Assembly (NCBI GenBank): GCA_015067025.1
Contig: SVNC01000010.1
Location: 1-64,000 of the forward strand
Direction: 5' to 3'
DNA: 64,000 nt
Origin: Oscillospiraceae bacterium
GTDB taxonomy: Bacteria; Bacillota; Clostridia; Oscillospirales; Ruminococcaceae
A program made the position numbers and the translations under genes. The notes under the pieces are model-generated. The model saw only the letters and a list, made by a program, of their open reading frames with translations. It made no database searches and was not told the origin of the DNA. Positions within the stretch are counted from its first letter, which is position 1, and every line of letters starts with the position of its first letter. This document shows, piece by piece, positions 51,596 through 61,386 of the stretch.

Positions 51596-52474
51596 ATGAA
51601 AGGCATTATATTAGCCGGTGGCAAAGGAACTCGTTTATACCCCAACACAATAGCTGTTTCAAAACAATTATTACCAATATATGACAAACCACTTATCTAC
51701 TATCCTTTATCTGTCTTACTTTTAGCCGGCATAAAGGATGTTTTATTGATATCCACCCCTGAGGATACCCCAAACTACGAAAAGCTTCTCGGTGACGGAA
51801 GCAGAATAGGCATTAACATACAGTACGCTGTTCAGGACAAACCAAGAGGTCTCGCTGACGCTTTTATACTCGGTGCAGATTTTATCGGCAATGACAGCGT
51901 TTGTCTTGTTCTCGGAGATAACGTTTTCTACGGAAAAGGCTTCAGTGCTATTCTGAAAAACGCACAGGAAACTATTGCAAACGGCGGTGCCGCGGTATTC
52001 GGCTATCCTGTAAAAAATCCCAAGGAATTCGGTGTGGTAGAATTTGATGAAAACCATAAGGTTATTTCTATCGAAGAAAAACCTGAAAAACCCAAGTCGA
52101 ATTACGCCGTTCCCGGTTTATATTTCTATGACAATCAGGTTGTAGATATTGCCAAAAACGTAAAGCCCTCCGCTCGCGGAGAAATTGAAATCACTTCTAT
52201 CAACAACTACTATCTGGCGCAGGGAAATCTCAGCGTAACCCTTATGGGAAGAGGTATGTCATGGCTTGATACAGGCTCTCCCAAGGGCATGCACAAAGCC
52301 AGCGGCTTTGTAAAGACCGTACAGGAAATGCAGGGCTTCTACATATCCTGCATAGAGGAAATTGCATGGAGACGCGGTTTCATTTCAACTGAACAGCTTC
52401 ACAAGCTTGGCGAAGAACTTTCAATGACGGAATACGGAAAATACTTACTTTCATTATCGGAGGAATTACTATGA
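51596..52474 (+). CDS. rfbA: glucose-1-phosphate thymidylyltransferase
   Basis: A 292-residue RmlA. The nucleotidyltransferase signature [20 protein letters not shown] is at residues 8-27, with [23 protein letters not shown] and SWLDTGSP downstream. It makes dTDP-glucose from dTTP and glucose 1-phosphate. It is first in the plus-strand glycan operon and overlaps rfbB by four bases (ATGA). The ribosome site is GAAAGAGGTG. Confidence 0.97.
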   Translation: MKGIILAGGKGTRLYPNTIAVSKQLLPIYDKPLIYYPLSVLLLAGIKDVLLISTPEDTPNYEKLLGDGSRIGINIQYAVQDKPRGLADAFILGADFIGNDSVCLVLGDNVFYGKGFSAILKNAQETIANGGAAVFGYPVKNPKEFGVVEFDENHKVISIEEKPEKPKSNYAVPGLYFYDNQVVDIAKNVKPSARGEIEITSINNYYLAQGNLSVTLMGRGMSWLDTGSPKGMHKASGFVKTVQEMQGFYISCIEEIAWRRGFISTEQLHKLGEELSMTEYGKYLLSLSEELL

Positions 52475-53490
52475 CAATTATCGTAACAGGCGGTGCCGGA
52501 TTTATCGGTGGTAACTTTGTACACTATATGCTTAAGGCTCATCCCGAATATCGTATCGTATGTCTTGACTGCCTTACTTACGCAGGAAATATGGAAACTC
52601 TTGCTCCTGTAATGGACAACCCCAACTTCCGTTTCTGCAAGGTAGATATCACAGACAGAGAAGCTGTAAACAAGGTGTTTGAAGAGGAGCATCCTGATAT
52701 CGTTGTAAACTTTGCGGCAGAAAGCCACGTTGACCGTTCCATCGAAAACCCCGGTGTGTTCCTCAACACAAATATTATGGGTACTCAGGTAATGATGGAC
52801 GCTTGCCGTAAGTACGGCATACAGCGTTATCACCAGGTTTCTACTGACGAGGTTTACGGAGATCTTCCCCTGGACAGACCTGACCTTTTCTTTACAGAAG
52901 AAACACCTATCCATACGTCAAGCCCCTACTCTGCTTCTAAGGCAAGTGCGGACTTACTTGTTCAGGCTTACCACAGAACCTTTGGTCTGCCTGTGACTAT
53001 TTCACGTTGCTCAAACAACTACGGACCCTATCACTTCCCTGAAAAGCTTATCCCCTTAATGATCGCCAATGCACTGAACGACAAGCCTCTCCCTGTATAC
53101 GGCGAAGGACTTAACGTACGTGACTGGCTTTACGTAGAGGATCACTGCAGAGCAATAGATCTTATAATCCACAAGGGTACTGTCGGTGAAGTATATAACA
53201 TCGGCGGTCACAACGAAATGAAGAACATTGATATCGTTAAAATAATCTGCAAGGCTCTTGATAAGCCCGAAAGCCTTATCACCTACGTAGCTGACCGCAA
53301 GGGACACGATATGCGTTACGCAATTGATCCTACAAAGATACACAACGAACTTGGTTGGTTACCTGAAACAAAATTTGCAGACGGCATACAGAAAACGATC
53401 GACTGGTATCTGAATAACCGTGAATGGTGGGAACACATCATCAACGGCGAATATCAGGAATACTACGAAAGAATGTATAGTAACAGATAA
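52471..53490 (+). CDS. rfbB: dTDP-glucose 4,6-dehydratase
   Basis: A 339-residue extended SDR. It has the [12 protein letters not shown] nucleotide site, [21 protein letters not shown] (the Asp-Glu dehydration pair) and the YSASKASAD catalytic Tyr-Lys. It converts dTDP-glucose to dTDP-4-keto-6-deoxyglucose. No rmlC or rmlD follows, so the pathway does not lead to rhamnose; an aminotransferase and acetyltransferase come next instead. Confidence 0.97.
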   Translation: MTIIVTGGAGFIGGNFVHYMLKAHPEYRIVCLDCLTYAGNMETLAPVMDNPNFRFCKVDITDREAVNKVFEEEHPDIVVNFAAESHVDRSIENPGVFLNTNIMGTQVMMDACRKYGIQRYHQVSTDEVYGDLPLDRPDLFFTEETPIHTSSPYSASKASADLLVQAYHRTFGLPVTISRCSNNYGPYHFPEKLIPLMIANALNDKPLPVYGEGLNVRDWLYVEDHCRAIDLIIHKGTVGEVYNIGGHNEMKNIDIVKIICKALDKPESLITYVADRKGHDMRYAIDPTKIHNELGWLPETKFADGIQKTIDWYLNNREWWEHIINGEYQEYYERMYSNR

Positions 53491-53525
53491 AAGAATATAA
53501 AACACGAACTAAGGAGACAAAAACA

Positions 53526-54629
53526 ATGAACATCCCATATTGCTCATTTGAGACTATGCATAACGAGCTGAACGCACAGCTTCACGAATGCTTTGACAGA
53601 GTTCTTTCAAGCAATTACTTCATCACAGGTCCTGAGCTTTCTGCCTTTGAAAAGGAATTTGCAGAATATTGCGGAGTTAAGCACGCTATCGGCTGTGGTA
53701 CAGGTCTCGACGCATTATACCTTGTGCTCAAAGCACTCGGCGTAGGTGCAGGCGATGAAGTCATCGTACCCTCAAATACATTTATTGCTACAGCACTTGC
53801 AGTTTCTTATGCAGGTGCAACACCTGTATTTGTAGAACCTGATATGCAGTCCTACAACATCGACACAAACAGAATAGAAGAAAAGATAAACGAAAAGACA
53901 AAGGCGATCATTGCGGTACATCTTTACGGTCGAGCAAGCGATATGGACGTAATCTGTGAGCTTGCAAAAAAGCACAACCTTTATCTGCTTGAAGATGCTG
54001 CTCAGGCACACGGTGCACAGTTTAAGGGCAAGCGTGTAGGCGGCTTTGGTATAGCGGCAGGCTTCAGCTTCTATCCCGGTAAGAACCTCGGTGCTTTAGG
54101 CGACAGCGGTGCAGTAGTCACAAACGACGACCAGCTTGCTGAAAAGGTAAGAATGCTCCGTAACTACGGTTCAAGCCGCAAATATCATCACGATTATCTC
54201 GGAACAAACTCAAGACTTGACGAATTACAGGCTTCATTCCTAAGAGTAAAGCTTACTCAGCTCGACAAGTGGAACGCAGAAAGAAATCGTATCGCTGATA
54301 TATATATCGAGAAAATAAACAACCCTCTTATCAAGATGCCGCTACCTTCAGATGATGACCACTATACTGTATGGCACATCTTCCCTGTTCTTTGTGAGCA
54401 GAGAGACAAGCTTCAGGCGTATCTCAGCGAAAAGGGCATCGGAACACTTTCTCACTATCCCGTTCCTATGCATATGCAGAAGGCTTATGCATCTCTTGGC
54501 ATTGCTGAGGGTGAATTACCTAACGCAGAAAAAATATCTTCCTGCGAGCTTAGTATTCCGCTTTACTACGGACTGAGCGACGAGGAGATCGAATATATTG
54601 TTGAAGCTTTAAACAGCTTCAAGGGTTAA
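53526..54629 (+). CDS. DegT/DnrJ-family sugar aminotransferase (FdtB/QdtB-like)
   Basis: A 367-residue PLP-dependent aminotransferase. The PLP lysine lies in [19 protein letters not shown], with [28 protein letters not shown] and EDAAQAHGA upstream and the [28 protein letters not shown] segment later. By context it aminates C3 of the dTDP-3-keto-6-deoxyhexose supplied by RfbB and the ketoisomerase. FdtB (Fuc3N) and QdtB (Qui3N) cannot be separated by eye. The ribosome site is AAGGAGAC. Confidence 0.92.
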   Translation: MNIPYCSFETMHNELNAQLHECFDRVLSSNYFITGPELSAFEKEFAEYCGVKHAIGCGTGLDALYLVLKALGVGAGDEVIVPSNTFIATALAVSYAGATPVFVEPDMQSYNIDTNRIEEKINEKTKAIIAVHLYGRASDMDVICELAKKHNLYLLEDAAQAHGAQFKGKRVGGFGIAAGFSFYPGKNLGALGDSGAVVTNDDQLAEKVRMLRNYGSSRKYHHDYLGTNSRLDELQASFLRVKLTQLDKWNAERNRIADIYIEKINNPLIKMPLPSDDDHYTVWHIFPVLCEQRDKLQAYLSEKGIGTLSHYPVPMHMQKAYASLGIAEGELPNAEKISSCELSIPLYYGLSDEEIEYIVEALNSFKG

Positions 54630-54643
54630 TTACGGAGGGAAAT

Positions 54644-55075
54644 ATGATACATCAATTATCAGATGTTCAAAGCAAAAACATAGGTGAAGGCACAAATATC
54701 TGGCAGTTTGTCGTCGTGCTTCCCGGTGCTGTTATCGGAAAGGGCTGCAACATCTGTGCTCAGTGTTTTATAGAAAATGACGTTATCGTGGGCGACAACG
54801 TTACTGTAAAATGCGGCGTTCAGCTCTGGGACGGCGTTGTCCTTGAAAACAACGTTTTTGTCGGACCAAACGCCACTTTCTGCAACGATAAATTTCCTCG
54901 TTCAAAAAACAAGGAGTTCAACGTTCTCAAAACAGTCGTTAAAGAGGGTGCGTCGATCGGTGCAAATGCTACTATCCTTCCCGGTGTCACCATCGGTAAG
55001 AACGCAATGGTAGGTGCAGGTGCAATCGTCACAAAGGATGTTCCTGACGGAGCAATAGTAAAAGGTAAGTTTTGA
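54644..55075 (+). CDS. hexapeptide-repeat sugar N-acetyltransferase (FdtC/QdtC-like)
   Basis: A 143-residue left-handed beta-helix acyltransferase. Isoleucine-rich hexapeptide turns ([33 protein letters not shown]) and the segment CVx[23 protein letters not shown] match sugar N-acetyltransferases of the WlbB/FdtC/QdtC type. It would acetylate the 3-amino group to give dTDP-3-acetamido-3,6-dideoxyhexose. The C-terminus ([11 protein letters not shown]) ends several residues before the usual GNPA motif. The ribosome site is CGGAGGGAA. Confidence 0.86.
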   Translation: MIHQLSDVQSKNIGEGTNIWQFVVVLPGAVIGKGCNICAQCFIENDVIVGDNVTVKCGVQLWDGVVLENNVFVGPNATFCNDKFPRSKNKEFNVLKTVVKEGASIGANATILPGVTIGKNAMVGAGAIVTKDVPDGAIVKGKF

Positions 55076-55101
55076 TAACAAAAAGCTTGAAAGGATAAAA
55101 A

Positions 55102-55881
55102 ATGAGCAAGATCAGTGTAGTAAAATTAAAGAAAAAAAAGAGTCAGAACGCAGTCATTGATGAAGTTTTCTCGACAGATGAAGCTATCGAGATCGAAAAA
55201 AACGAAACAGAAGAAGCTGAAAAAAAATGTGTGCTTATTATCGCTTTTACAAACGACAATCATCTGAGCAATGTAAAAATGATACAAAGTATTTTTAAAC
55301 AGGATTACGAAAATATAACTCTTGCTATTTGCAATGACAACACAGGCAATTTTCAGGAAGAAAGATTTTTCTACAATCTCGCTCCAAACAGACCTGATGG
55401 TGTAAGAAAAATATACTTTAACTGCAACAAGTATACGATCGGAGAGATAAATTCCTTTAAAAATCTTGTTAATAAATTCGAATCTGAATATGTTTTTGTT
55501 ATTCATTCAGGCGAATACTTCACAGAAAACAGTTCTATAAAAAAATGTGTAGAAATTTTTGAAGAGAACGAAAATTCAGTTGCAATATCGGCCCGTGCGG
55601 AAATATGGACTGACGATATGAAGAAATGCAGTGAAACAATCACCTACTCTGTTGATAGCTTCCTGTTTGACAAGCTTATCGGCGGCAATACAAAGAAAAT
55701 GAGTGACTGTATGTTTATGTATCGTACCAGCTTATTTGACGATATCCAGATAACGAATGACTACAAAAAGATTTATCTTAACATAATCTCTGAAATAGAA
55801 AAAAATAAAAGCGATATAACCGTCAGCGAATACAGCATATGCAAATTTTCTCCTCAAAGCATCAGCAATGTAAATGCATAA
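55102..55881 (+). CDS. GT-A-like protein, possibly a degenerate glycosyltransferase
   Basis: A 259-residue protein. A charged N-terminus (residues 1-40) precedes a GT-A-like fold: CVLIIAFTNDNHLSNVKMIQSIF, then ICNDNTGNFQEE and YVFVIHSGEYFTE. In active family 2 enzymes the last segment carries a DxD metal site; here it reads HSGEYF, so catalysis is doubtful. It lies between the acetyltransferase and the fused polymerase. It may be an accessory subunit or a relic. Confidence 0.6.
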   Translation: MSKISVVKLKKKKSQNAVIDEVFSTDEAIEIEKNETEEAEKKCVLIIAFTNDNHLSNVKMIQSIFKQDYENITLAICNDNTGNFQEERFFYNLAPNRPDGVRKIYFNCNKYTIGEINSFKNLVNKFESEYVFVIHSGEYFTENSSIKKCVEIFEENENSVAISARAEIWTDDMKKCSETITYSVDSFLFDKLIGGNTKKMSDCMFMYRTSLFDDIQITNDYKKIYLNIISEIEKNKSDITVSEYSICKFSPQSISNVNA

Positions 55882-55965
55882 AATCTGACAATTAAACAAC
55901 AATCAAAAATTTAAAAGTCAGCGAAAAGCTGATTATATTGTTAAGAAAGGTAATGAACTTAGAAA

Positions 55966-58680
55966 ATGGAGAATGTTTTTTTAAATTATACACACGGTTC
56001 GTATCTGACGAATATCTGTAACGAAATAATTAAAGTTAAAACCGCACAAAACAGCACAGGCTCAATCAAATTTATAATTGAGCAAGAAAAATGCAATATA
56101 CACAAAGATAAGTCAAGTGAATGGGGATATACAAACAGTGCTTTCGTTTATTTCGACTACTTGAATAAAATTTCTCTAATGGTAGATGAGGATGCCGATG
56201 AGGAAGGCTATAAGGATCTTATAGCCGAGATATCTGCTATAACAAGAAGAAAGATACACGCTCTCTTTCTTACACAGGAGCCTGCCTGCTGGCCTTCATT
56301 AGAAACAGTTGTCGAAGCGGCACAAAATGATCCTGATTATAACGCGACCGTTGTTTACACTCCTTACTTCCACGAAAACTACACTGAACAAACAGATTAC
56401 ACAAATACGTACATTGATGAAATGAACGTACCTGTTACAAAATATGACGAGTACGATCTGACTGCGGACTCACCCGACGTTGTCTTTATGATCAAACCCT
56501 ATGGCAACGTGCCTGCAGCTTATGAAATAAAACAACTGGAAAAGGTTATCCCTCGTGTTGTCTATATCCCTTACGGTATGGAAATAACAAAGGATTTAAT
56601 TAAATTTGGATTCAGATTCTATGCACATTATAAAGCATGGCGTCATTGTGCCTACGGTGATGTAGTTAAAGAATACGGCACCGAATACGGCTTTAAAAAC
56701 GGTGAAAATATCGCTGTATGGGGTCATCCGAAGGCCGATCACTATCGTGATATGGAAAAAAACCGCGAAAACATTCCTCAGGAATGGAAGGATTTTATAG
56801 GCGGCAGAAAGACTATATTATGGACTCCTCACCACCTTATTGATTTAGAAAGCGACGGAACGGGAACATGGCTTATATGGGGTACAAAAATACTTCAGCT
56901 TGCTCTCGAAAATCCTGATATAGCATTTATTATGCGTCCTCATCCTCTGATGTTTGGTGCTCTGGTCAACAACGGCGTGCTCACCGAAGAAGAGCTTGAG
57001 CTTATGATCGATCGTATCAAAAACAGCGGAAATATTCTGCTTGATGATGGTGCGTCATATCACAATGCATTCAATGCAGCGGATGCGATCATTACTGACG
57101 GTACTACTTTCTCTATTGAGTTCCTTTATACCAAAAAGCCCATCATGCTTACACCCAGAAACATGGAAGGTTTCTATCTGTACGAGCAGATGATGGAAAG
57201 CTATTATATAGCTACAGATACGGAAAGCGTATCAAATTACATCAATATGATCAGAAACGATGAAGACCCTCTTTGCGAAAAGAGAATCGATCTGTATAAT
57301 AAAACTTTCTATATTCCCGAAGATATAACCGTCGGCGAAAACATTATCAATAACGTTAAAAAAGAGCTCGCTGACGAATGCTGTGCTCCTATAGATCTAA
57401 GCTTATATGAGTCCTGTGAGATTTCAGATATTGAAATTGTTGATCGACTGGAAGCTGATGAGTTTTATAATGCAGCAGAAAACAACGATAGTAATAATTT
57501 TGAAGATTTACCTTTATTATCAGTGCTCGTGCTGTGCTATAAAAACAAAAATTTGTTATTCGGTATGCTTGACACTATTTTCAGACAGGTTTATCCTCAT
57601 ATCCAGCTTATAGTATCAGACGACTGCAGCGATGACTTTAGTGTAGATGAAATTACCAACTATATCAACAAACACAAGTGTCAAAATATACAGTCTTTCA
57701 TCGTAAGAAAGAACGAAGAAAACATAGGTACTGTTAAACACATAGCTAAAGCATACGAATACGTTGAAAGCGACTACTTTATATTTACTGCGGCTGATGA
57801 CAGATTTACCTATAACACGGTATTCTATGACTATATTAAAGCATTTCTTAGCAACAAGGATGCTCTTTGGCTTGTTGCAAGAGCAAATCTTGTTAATTCT
57901 GAATACAAAAATCTAAACCAAACACTTCCTTCATCTAGTGATAAAGAGTATCTGCAATCAGGAGACCCTATCAAATTATACAGCCGATGGAGCAGAAGAG
58001 GTATAGCTATACCTTGCAGCATGGCGTTCAGAAAAACAGGTATTGATCTCGTCGGAGGATTTGATCTTAGCTATGGCTATATAGAAGACTGGCCGCTGGA
58101 ATTAAAGCTTTTACGTTCAAAGCATATGCCTATATTCCTTGATAAGATTACAGCTTTACATAGTAAAGGCGGTATCACAAATTCTAATCAGGCATATGGA
58201 ATTGAAATCAGAAAACGTTTCTTTGATGATAAGAAGCATGTCTTAGAAACTGAAGTTGATCCATATGCAAAGCTTATGACTTCCGAAGATAAAAAGGCGT
58301 ATAAGCAATATAAAAGAGAAATTATGGCTCGTCACTATTTCTTCTTTATCGACTTGCCTCAGGCAAAAACCAAAGGACAGAAATTAAAACTTATTCTGAA
58401 AAAACCTATCCGTGCATGGTGGTGGTTTGAAATGAAATATGATAAAATGAAGGAAAAAATTCACAGAAAGAAGCTTTTCGCGGCAAGTCATATTATGATA
58501 CTTTTAAGCCTTTTATTCTTCGCATTTAATCTTACAGGTTGGCAGGATGTTGTTGCAGATGTAATGGCAATATTTGACCTTGTTATCGGCTTTGCATTGC
58601 TTGCCGTAAGCATAATCACATTCCCGCTTGATAGATATTTCAAATATAAGGCAGCACTACGACAAAAATTGACCAGCTAA
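55966..58680 (+). CDS. fusion of a TagF-like glycerophosphotransferase domain with a family 2 glycosyltransferase and membrane helices
   Basis: A 904-residue multidomain protein. Residues about 90-470 resemble CDP-glycerol:poly(glycerophosphate) glycerophosphotransferase (TPHHLIDLESDGTGTW, FIMRPHPLMFGALVNNG, DAIITDGTTFSIEFLYTKKP). Residues about 515-750 form a GT-A domain (LLSVLVLCYKNKN, VSDDCSDD, NEENIGTVKHIAKAY, FTAADDRF). Two membrane helices lie near 838-858 and 866-888. It could extend a polyol-phosphate chain and add a sugar. The start has a rather distant AAGAAAGG site, so it could be off by some codons. Confidence 0.82.
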   Translation: MENVFLNYTHGSYLTNICNEIIKVKTAQNSTGSIKFIIEQEKCNIHKDKSSEWGYTNSAFVYFDYLNKISLMVDEDADEEGYKDLIAEISAITRRKIHALFLTQEPACWPSLETVVEAAQNDPDYNATVVYTPYFHENYTEQTDYTNTYIDEMNVPVTKYDEYDLTADSPDVVFMIKPYGNVPAAYEIKQLEKVIPRVVYIPYGMEITKDLIKFGFRFYAHYKAWRHCAYGDVVKEYGTEYGFKNGENIAVWGHPKADHYRDMEKNRENIPQEWKDFIGGRKTILWTPHHLIDLESDGTGTWLIWGTKILQLALENPDIAFIMRPHPLMFGALVNNGVLTEEELELMIDRIKNSGNILLDDGASYHNAFNAADAIITDGTTFSIEFLYTKKPIMLTPRNMEGFYLYEQMMESYYIATDTESVSNYINMIRNDEDPLCEKRIDLYNKTFYIPEDITVGENIINNVKKELADECCAPIDLSLYESCEISDIEIVDRLEADEFYNAAENNDSNNFEDLPLLSVLVLCYKNKNLLFGMLDTIFRQVYPHIQLIVSDDCSDDFSVDEITNYINKHKCQNIQSFIVRKNEENIGTVKHIAKAYEYVESDYFIFTAADDRFTYNTVFYDYIKAFLSNKDALWLVARANLVNSEYKNLNQTLPSSSDKEYLQSGDPIKLYSRWSRRGIAIPCSMAFRKTGIDLVGGFDLSYGYIEDWPLELKLLRSKHMPIFLDKITALHSKGGITNSNQAYGIEIRKRFFDDKKHVLETEVDPYAKLMTSEDKKAYKQYKREIMARHYFFFIDLPQAKTKGQKLKLILKKPIRAWWWFEMKYDKMKEKIHRKKLFAASHIMILLSLLFFAFNLTGWQDVVADVMAIFDLVIGFALLAVSIITFPLDRYFKYKAALRQKLTS

Positions 58681-58716
58681 TAATTTACGCAGATATATCA
58701 TAAGGGAGGGTTTGAA

Positions 58717-60678
58717 TTGAAAAATAAATTTGTTTATTTCACACAGACAGACGCTCCCCTGATGGGCATACAAAGAAGTTATCTGAATATTTTGTGTTAC
58801 ATGGCTGACAAGCTCAGATGTACAGCATATTATATCAATAACAGCTTTTCGGATGAAACAGAGTATTATAAAAACTCAAAGGCGAAATTTCTGAGCATAG
58901 AAGAAGGTAACGCAATAGATTTTAAAGATGCTGTCATTCTTGTACAGCCAAATTATCTGTTCTTTATGCTGAGTGTATTATCAATACCTGATAATACAAA
59001 AATATGTCTGTTAAGCGGTGACCCGTACTCTGAAAAGAGATTACTTGATATTCTGAGTACTACAAGTTCCGATCGTGATAGCGTGCTACAAATGATATCA
59101 GAGCATAATTGCAGAGTCTTTTCTGACGTATCAACTGACATGCATCAGAAAATCAATATAACACTGACAGACGGCAAGTCTGTACCCGTGCTTTCGGATA
59201 TGCTTACAGCATCCGCATCGGCAACTACTCTTACGGTCGGCATGATAAAGGACTGTGCCGGAATAAAGCATCATCTTGATGCATATAAAGCATACTGTAA
59301 AAAAACACCTGACTGTGATTACTCTGATTTCTTCACATTCCTTAAAAATCGAAGATCGGATGAAGCACCGAAAACGGTCAGCATCTCTGCTAGCGGCAAA
59401 CGGTTAATTAAATCAGCTATAAAAAAAGTCGTTCCGAACAGCATAATATATCGTAAATATTACCTGGTTCAGCGGGAATACAAGAAAAAGCAGGAATATG
59501 TAAAAAGGGTTTTAAAGAAAAACGGAAAGATAAAGGTTGGCTTTATACTTGTTTTTAACAGCGTTTTTCCTTGCAGAACAGTATTTGAACATATGCTGAA
59601 AAGCGATACCTTTGACCCTTATATCATAGTAGCTCCTAATATAAGTCGTTCGATGAAATTCCAGGTCGACACGCTAAACGAGACATATGATAGCCTGTCA
59701 ACACAATATCCCGGTCGTGTAATAGCGGGTTACGATATCAGAAATGACCGTTATCTTGAACTGGGTGAGGAATACAGCGTTATATTCTTCTGTAATCCCT
59801 ATAAAAATCTTGTTCATCCTTTTCACGAGATCGAATATTTTCTTAATAAGAATGTTCTTACAGCTTATGTAAATTATGGACTTGCAACACTTAGTTTCTG
59901 GAAAAATATTCTTGCTACTGATTTCTATAATTACCTGTGGAAGGTCACGGTAGAAACGAAGGACAATTACAAATTCCAGAAAAAGCATCATAAGATCAGA
60001 GCAAAAAATACATTTATAGCAGGTTATCCCAAAATGGACAAGCTTGCTGATTATACACGAAATAAAAAAACAAAGAAAACTATTATAATATGCCCACACC
60101 ACACGGTATGGGGCTGGAATGAACTGAACATCTCCAATTTTCTAACTTATAACGAATTCTTTCTCAGATTACCAAAGATCTATCCTGATATAGATTTTAT
60201 TTTCCGACCGCATCCGTTGCTTTTTTCTCACCTGAAATCACACGGTATATGGTCAGAAGAACAAATACAGGAATATCTCAATAAGCTGAAAAAAAATAAA
60301 AACGTGGTCTATGACACTTCCGGTGACTATTTAGAGCAATTTGCATACAGTGATGCGATGATTCACGATTGCGGGTCATTTATAGGCGAATATCTGTATA
60401 CTGAAAAACCGTGTTGCTATATGATGAAGTCAAAGGAGCACACTACAGATAATCTGACACCGCTCGGAAAAAAATGTATGGCTCAGCACTATCACGCGTT
60501 TAACGAGCAGGAAATATGCAGGTTTATAGAAGATGTAGTAATAAACGAAAATGATCCTATGGCAAAAGACAGAATAAACTTTGTTGATAAAGAATTGAAG
60601 GTAAAATTCCCACACTCAGCACAGTATATTACTGAAACCATAAAAAAATCAATTATAAAGACGGAGGACAAAAAATGA
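58717..60678 (+). CDS. TagF-like polymerase domain protein
   Basis: A 653-residue protein whose C-terminal 390 residues resemble the CDP-glycerol glycerophosphotransferase family: IICPHHTVWGWNELNISNF, DIDFIFRPHPLLFSHL and SDAMIHDCGSFIGEYLYTEKPCCYM. The N-terminal 270 residues are unassigned. Translation begins at TTG with AAGGGAGGG upstream. It pairs with the preceding 904-residue TagF-like protein, so two such polymerases work in one pathway. The stop overlaps the next gene by four bases. Confidence 0.8.
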   Translation: MKNKFVYFTQTDAPLMGIQRSYLNILCYMADKLRCTAYYINNSFSDETEYYKNSKAKFLSIEEGNAIDFKDAVILVQPNYLFFMLSVLSIPDNTKICLLSGDPYSEKRLLDILSTTSSDRDSVLQMISEHNCRVFSDVSTDMHQKINITLTDGKSVPVLSDMLTASASATTLTVGMIKDCAGIKHHLDAYKAYCKKTPDCDYSDFFTFLKNRRSDEAPKTVSISASGKRLIKSAIKKVVPNSIIYRKYYLVQREYKKKQEYVKRVLKKNGKIKVGFILVFNSVFPCRTVFEHMLKSDTFDPYIIVAPNISRSMKFQVDTLNETYDSLSTQYPGRVIAGYDIRNDRYLELGEEYSVIFFCNPYKNLVHPFHEIEYFLNKNVLTAYVNYGLATLSFWKNILATDFYNYLWKVTVETKDNYKFQKKHHKIRAKNTFIAGYPKMDKLADYTRNKKTKKTIIICPHHTVWGWNELNISNFLTYNEFFLRLPKIYPDIDFIFRPHPLLFSHLKSHGIWSEEQIQEYLNKLKKNKNVVYDTSGDYLEQFAYSDAMIHDCGSFIGEYLYTEKPCCYMMKSKEHTTDNLTPLGKKCMAQHYHAFNEQEICRFIEDVVINENDPMAKDRINFVDKELKVKFPHSAQYITETIKKSIIKTEDKK

Positions 60679-61385
60679 ACATTGGTGTAATTATCGCAGG
60701 CGGAAGCGGCAGAAGAATGCAGCAGGAAATCCCCAAGCAGTTTATCAATATAAACGATAAACCCGTTCTTATATATACTCTTGAGGCTTTCCAGAACCAT
60801 CCTCTTATTTCTGCAATAGAGGTAGTATGTATTGACGGCTGGCACGACGTTGTATGGTCTTATGCGAAACAGTACAATATCACTAAATTAAAATGGATAG
60901 TTTCAGGCGGTAGCACCGGTCAGGAATCTATCAGAAACGGTGTTTATAATCTTGAAGACAAATGCAGTCCTGATGATGTTATAATTATTCACGATGGTAT
61001 TCGTCCTTTAGTTGATCAGGAAGTACTTACCGATATTATCGTTAAGTGCGAACAGTACGGCAATGCTGTTACATCACTGCCTTACAATGAGCAGATATTC
61101 GTAATTGACGATGAAATCTCTACAACAAAGTATATCCCCCGTGAAACTCTCAGAAGAGTATCTACACCACAGGCTTATAAATTCGGTAAACTCGACTGGG
61201 CATATCATGAGGCCTTTGAAAAGGAAATCGGAATTTACGGTTCTTCTTATACCAATACAATGATGGTAGAACTTGGAGAAAGACTGTATTTTGCCGCAGG
61301 TTCAGATAAAAACATCAAGCTTACAACACCTGACGACCTTGCTATGTTTAAGGCACTGATCTCACAAAAAAAGACGGAGAGATAA
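60675..61385 (+). CDS. IspD/TarI-family cytidylyltransferase
   Basis: A 236-residue nucleotidyltransferase. The CTP site IIAGGSGRRMQQEIPKQF is at residues 6-23, and GSTGQESIRNGV, VIIHDGIRPLV and the late RVSTPQAY and KLTTPDDL motifs follow IspD/TarI. In this context TarI-like activity (CDP-ribitol or another CDP-polyol) is more likely than the MEP-pathway IspD. It overlaps the TagF-like gene by four bases and the SDR starts 1 nt after it. A fused pair of this type (Bcs1/Acs1) makes CDP-ribitol in other bacteria. Confidence 0.85.
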   Translation: MNIGVIIAGGSGRRMQQEIPKQFININDKPVLIYTLEAFQNHPLISAIEVVCIDGWHDVVWSYAKQYNITKLKWIVSGGSTGQESIRNGVYNLEDKCSPDDVIIIHDGIRPLVDQEVLTDIIVKCEQYGNAVTSLPYNEQIFVIDDEISTTKYIPRETLRRVSTPQAYKFGKLDWAYHEAFEKEIGIYGSSYTNTMMVELGERLYFAAGSDKNIKLTTPDDLAMFKALISQKKTER

Positions 61386-61386
61386 A

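Noticed and set aside
55953-55966. Alternative ATG at 55953 for the 904-residue protein
   Set aside because: It is out of frame with the conserved domains, and its spacing from AAGAAAGG is too short.
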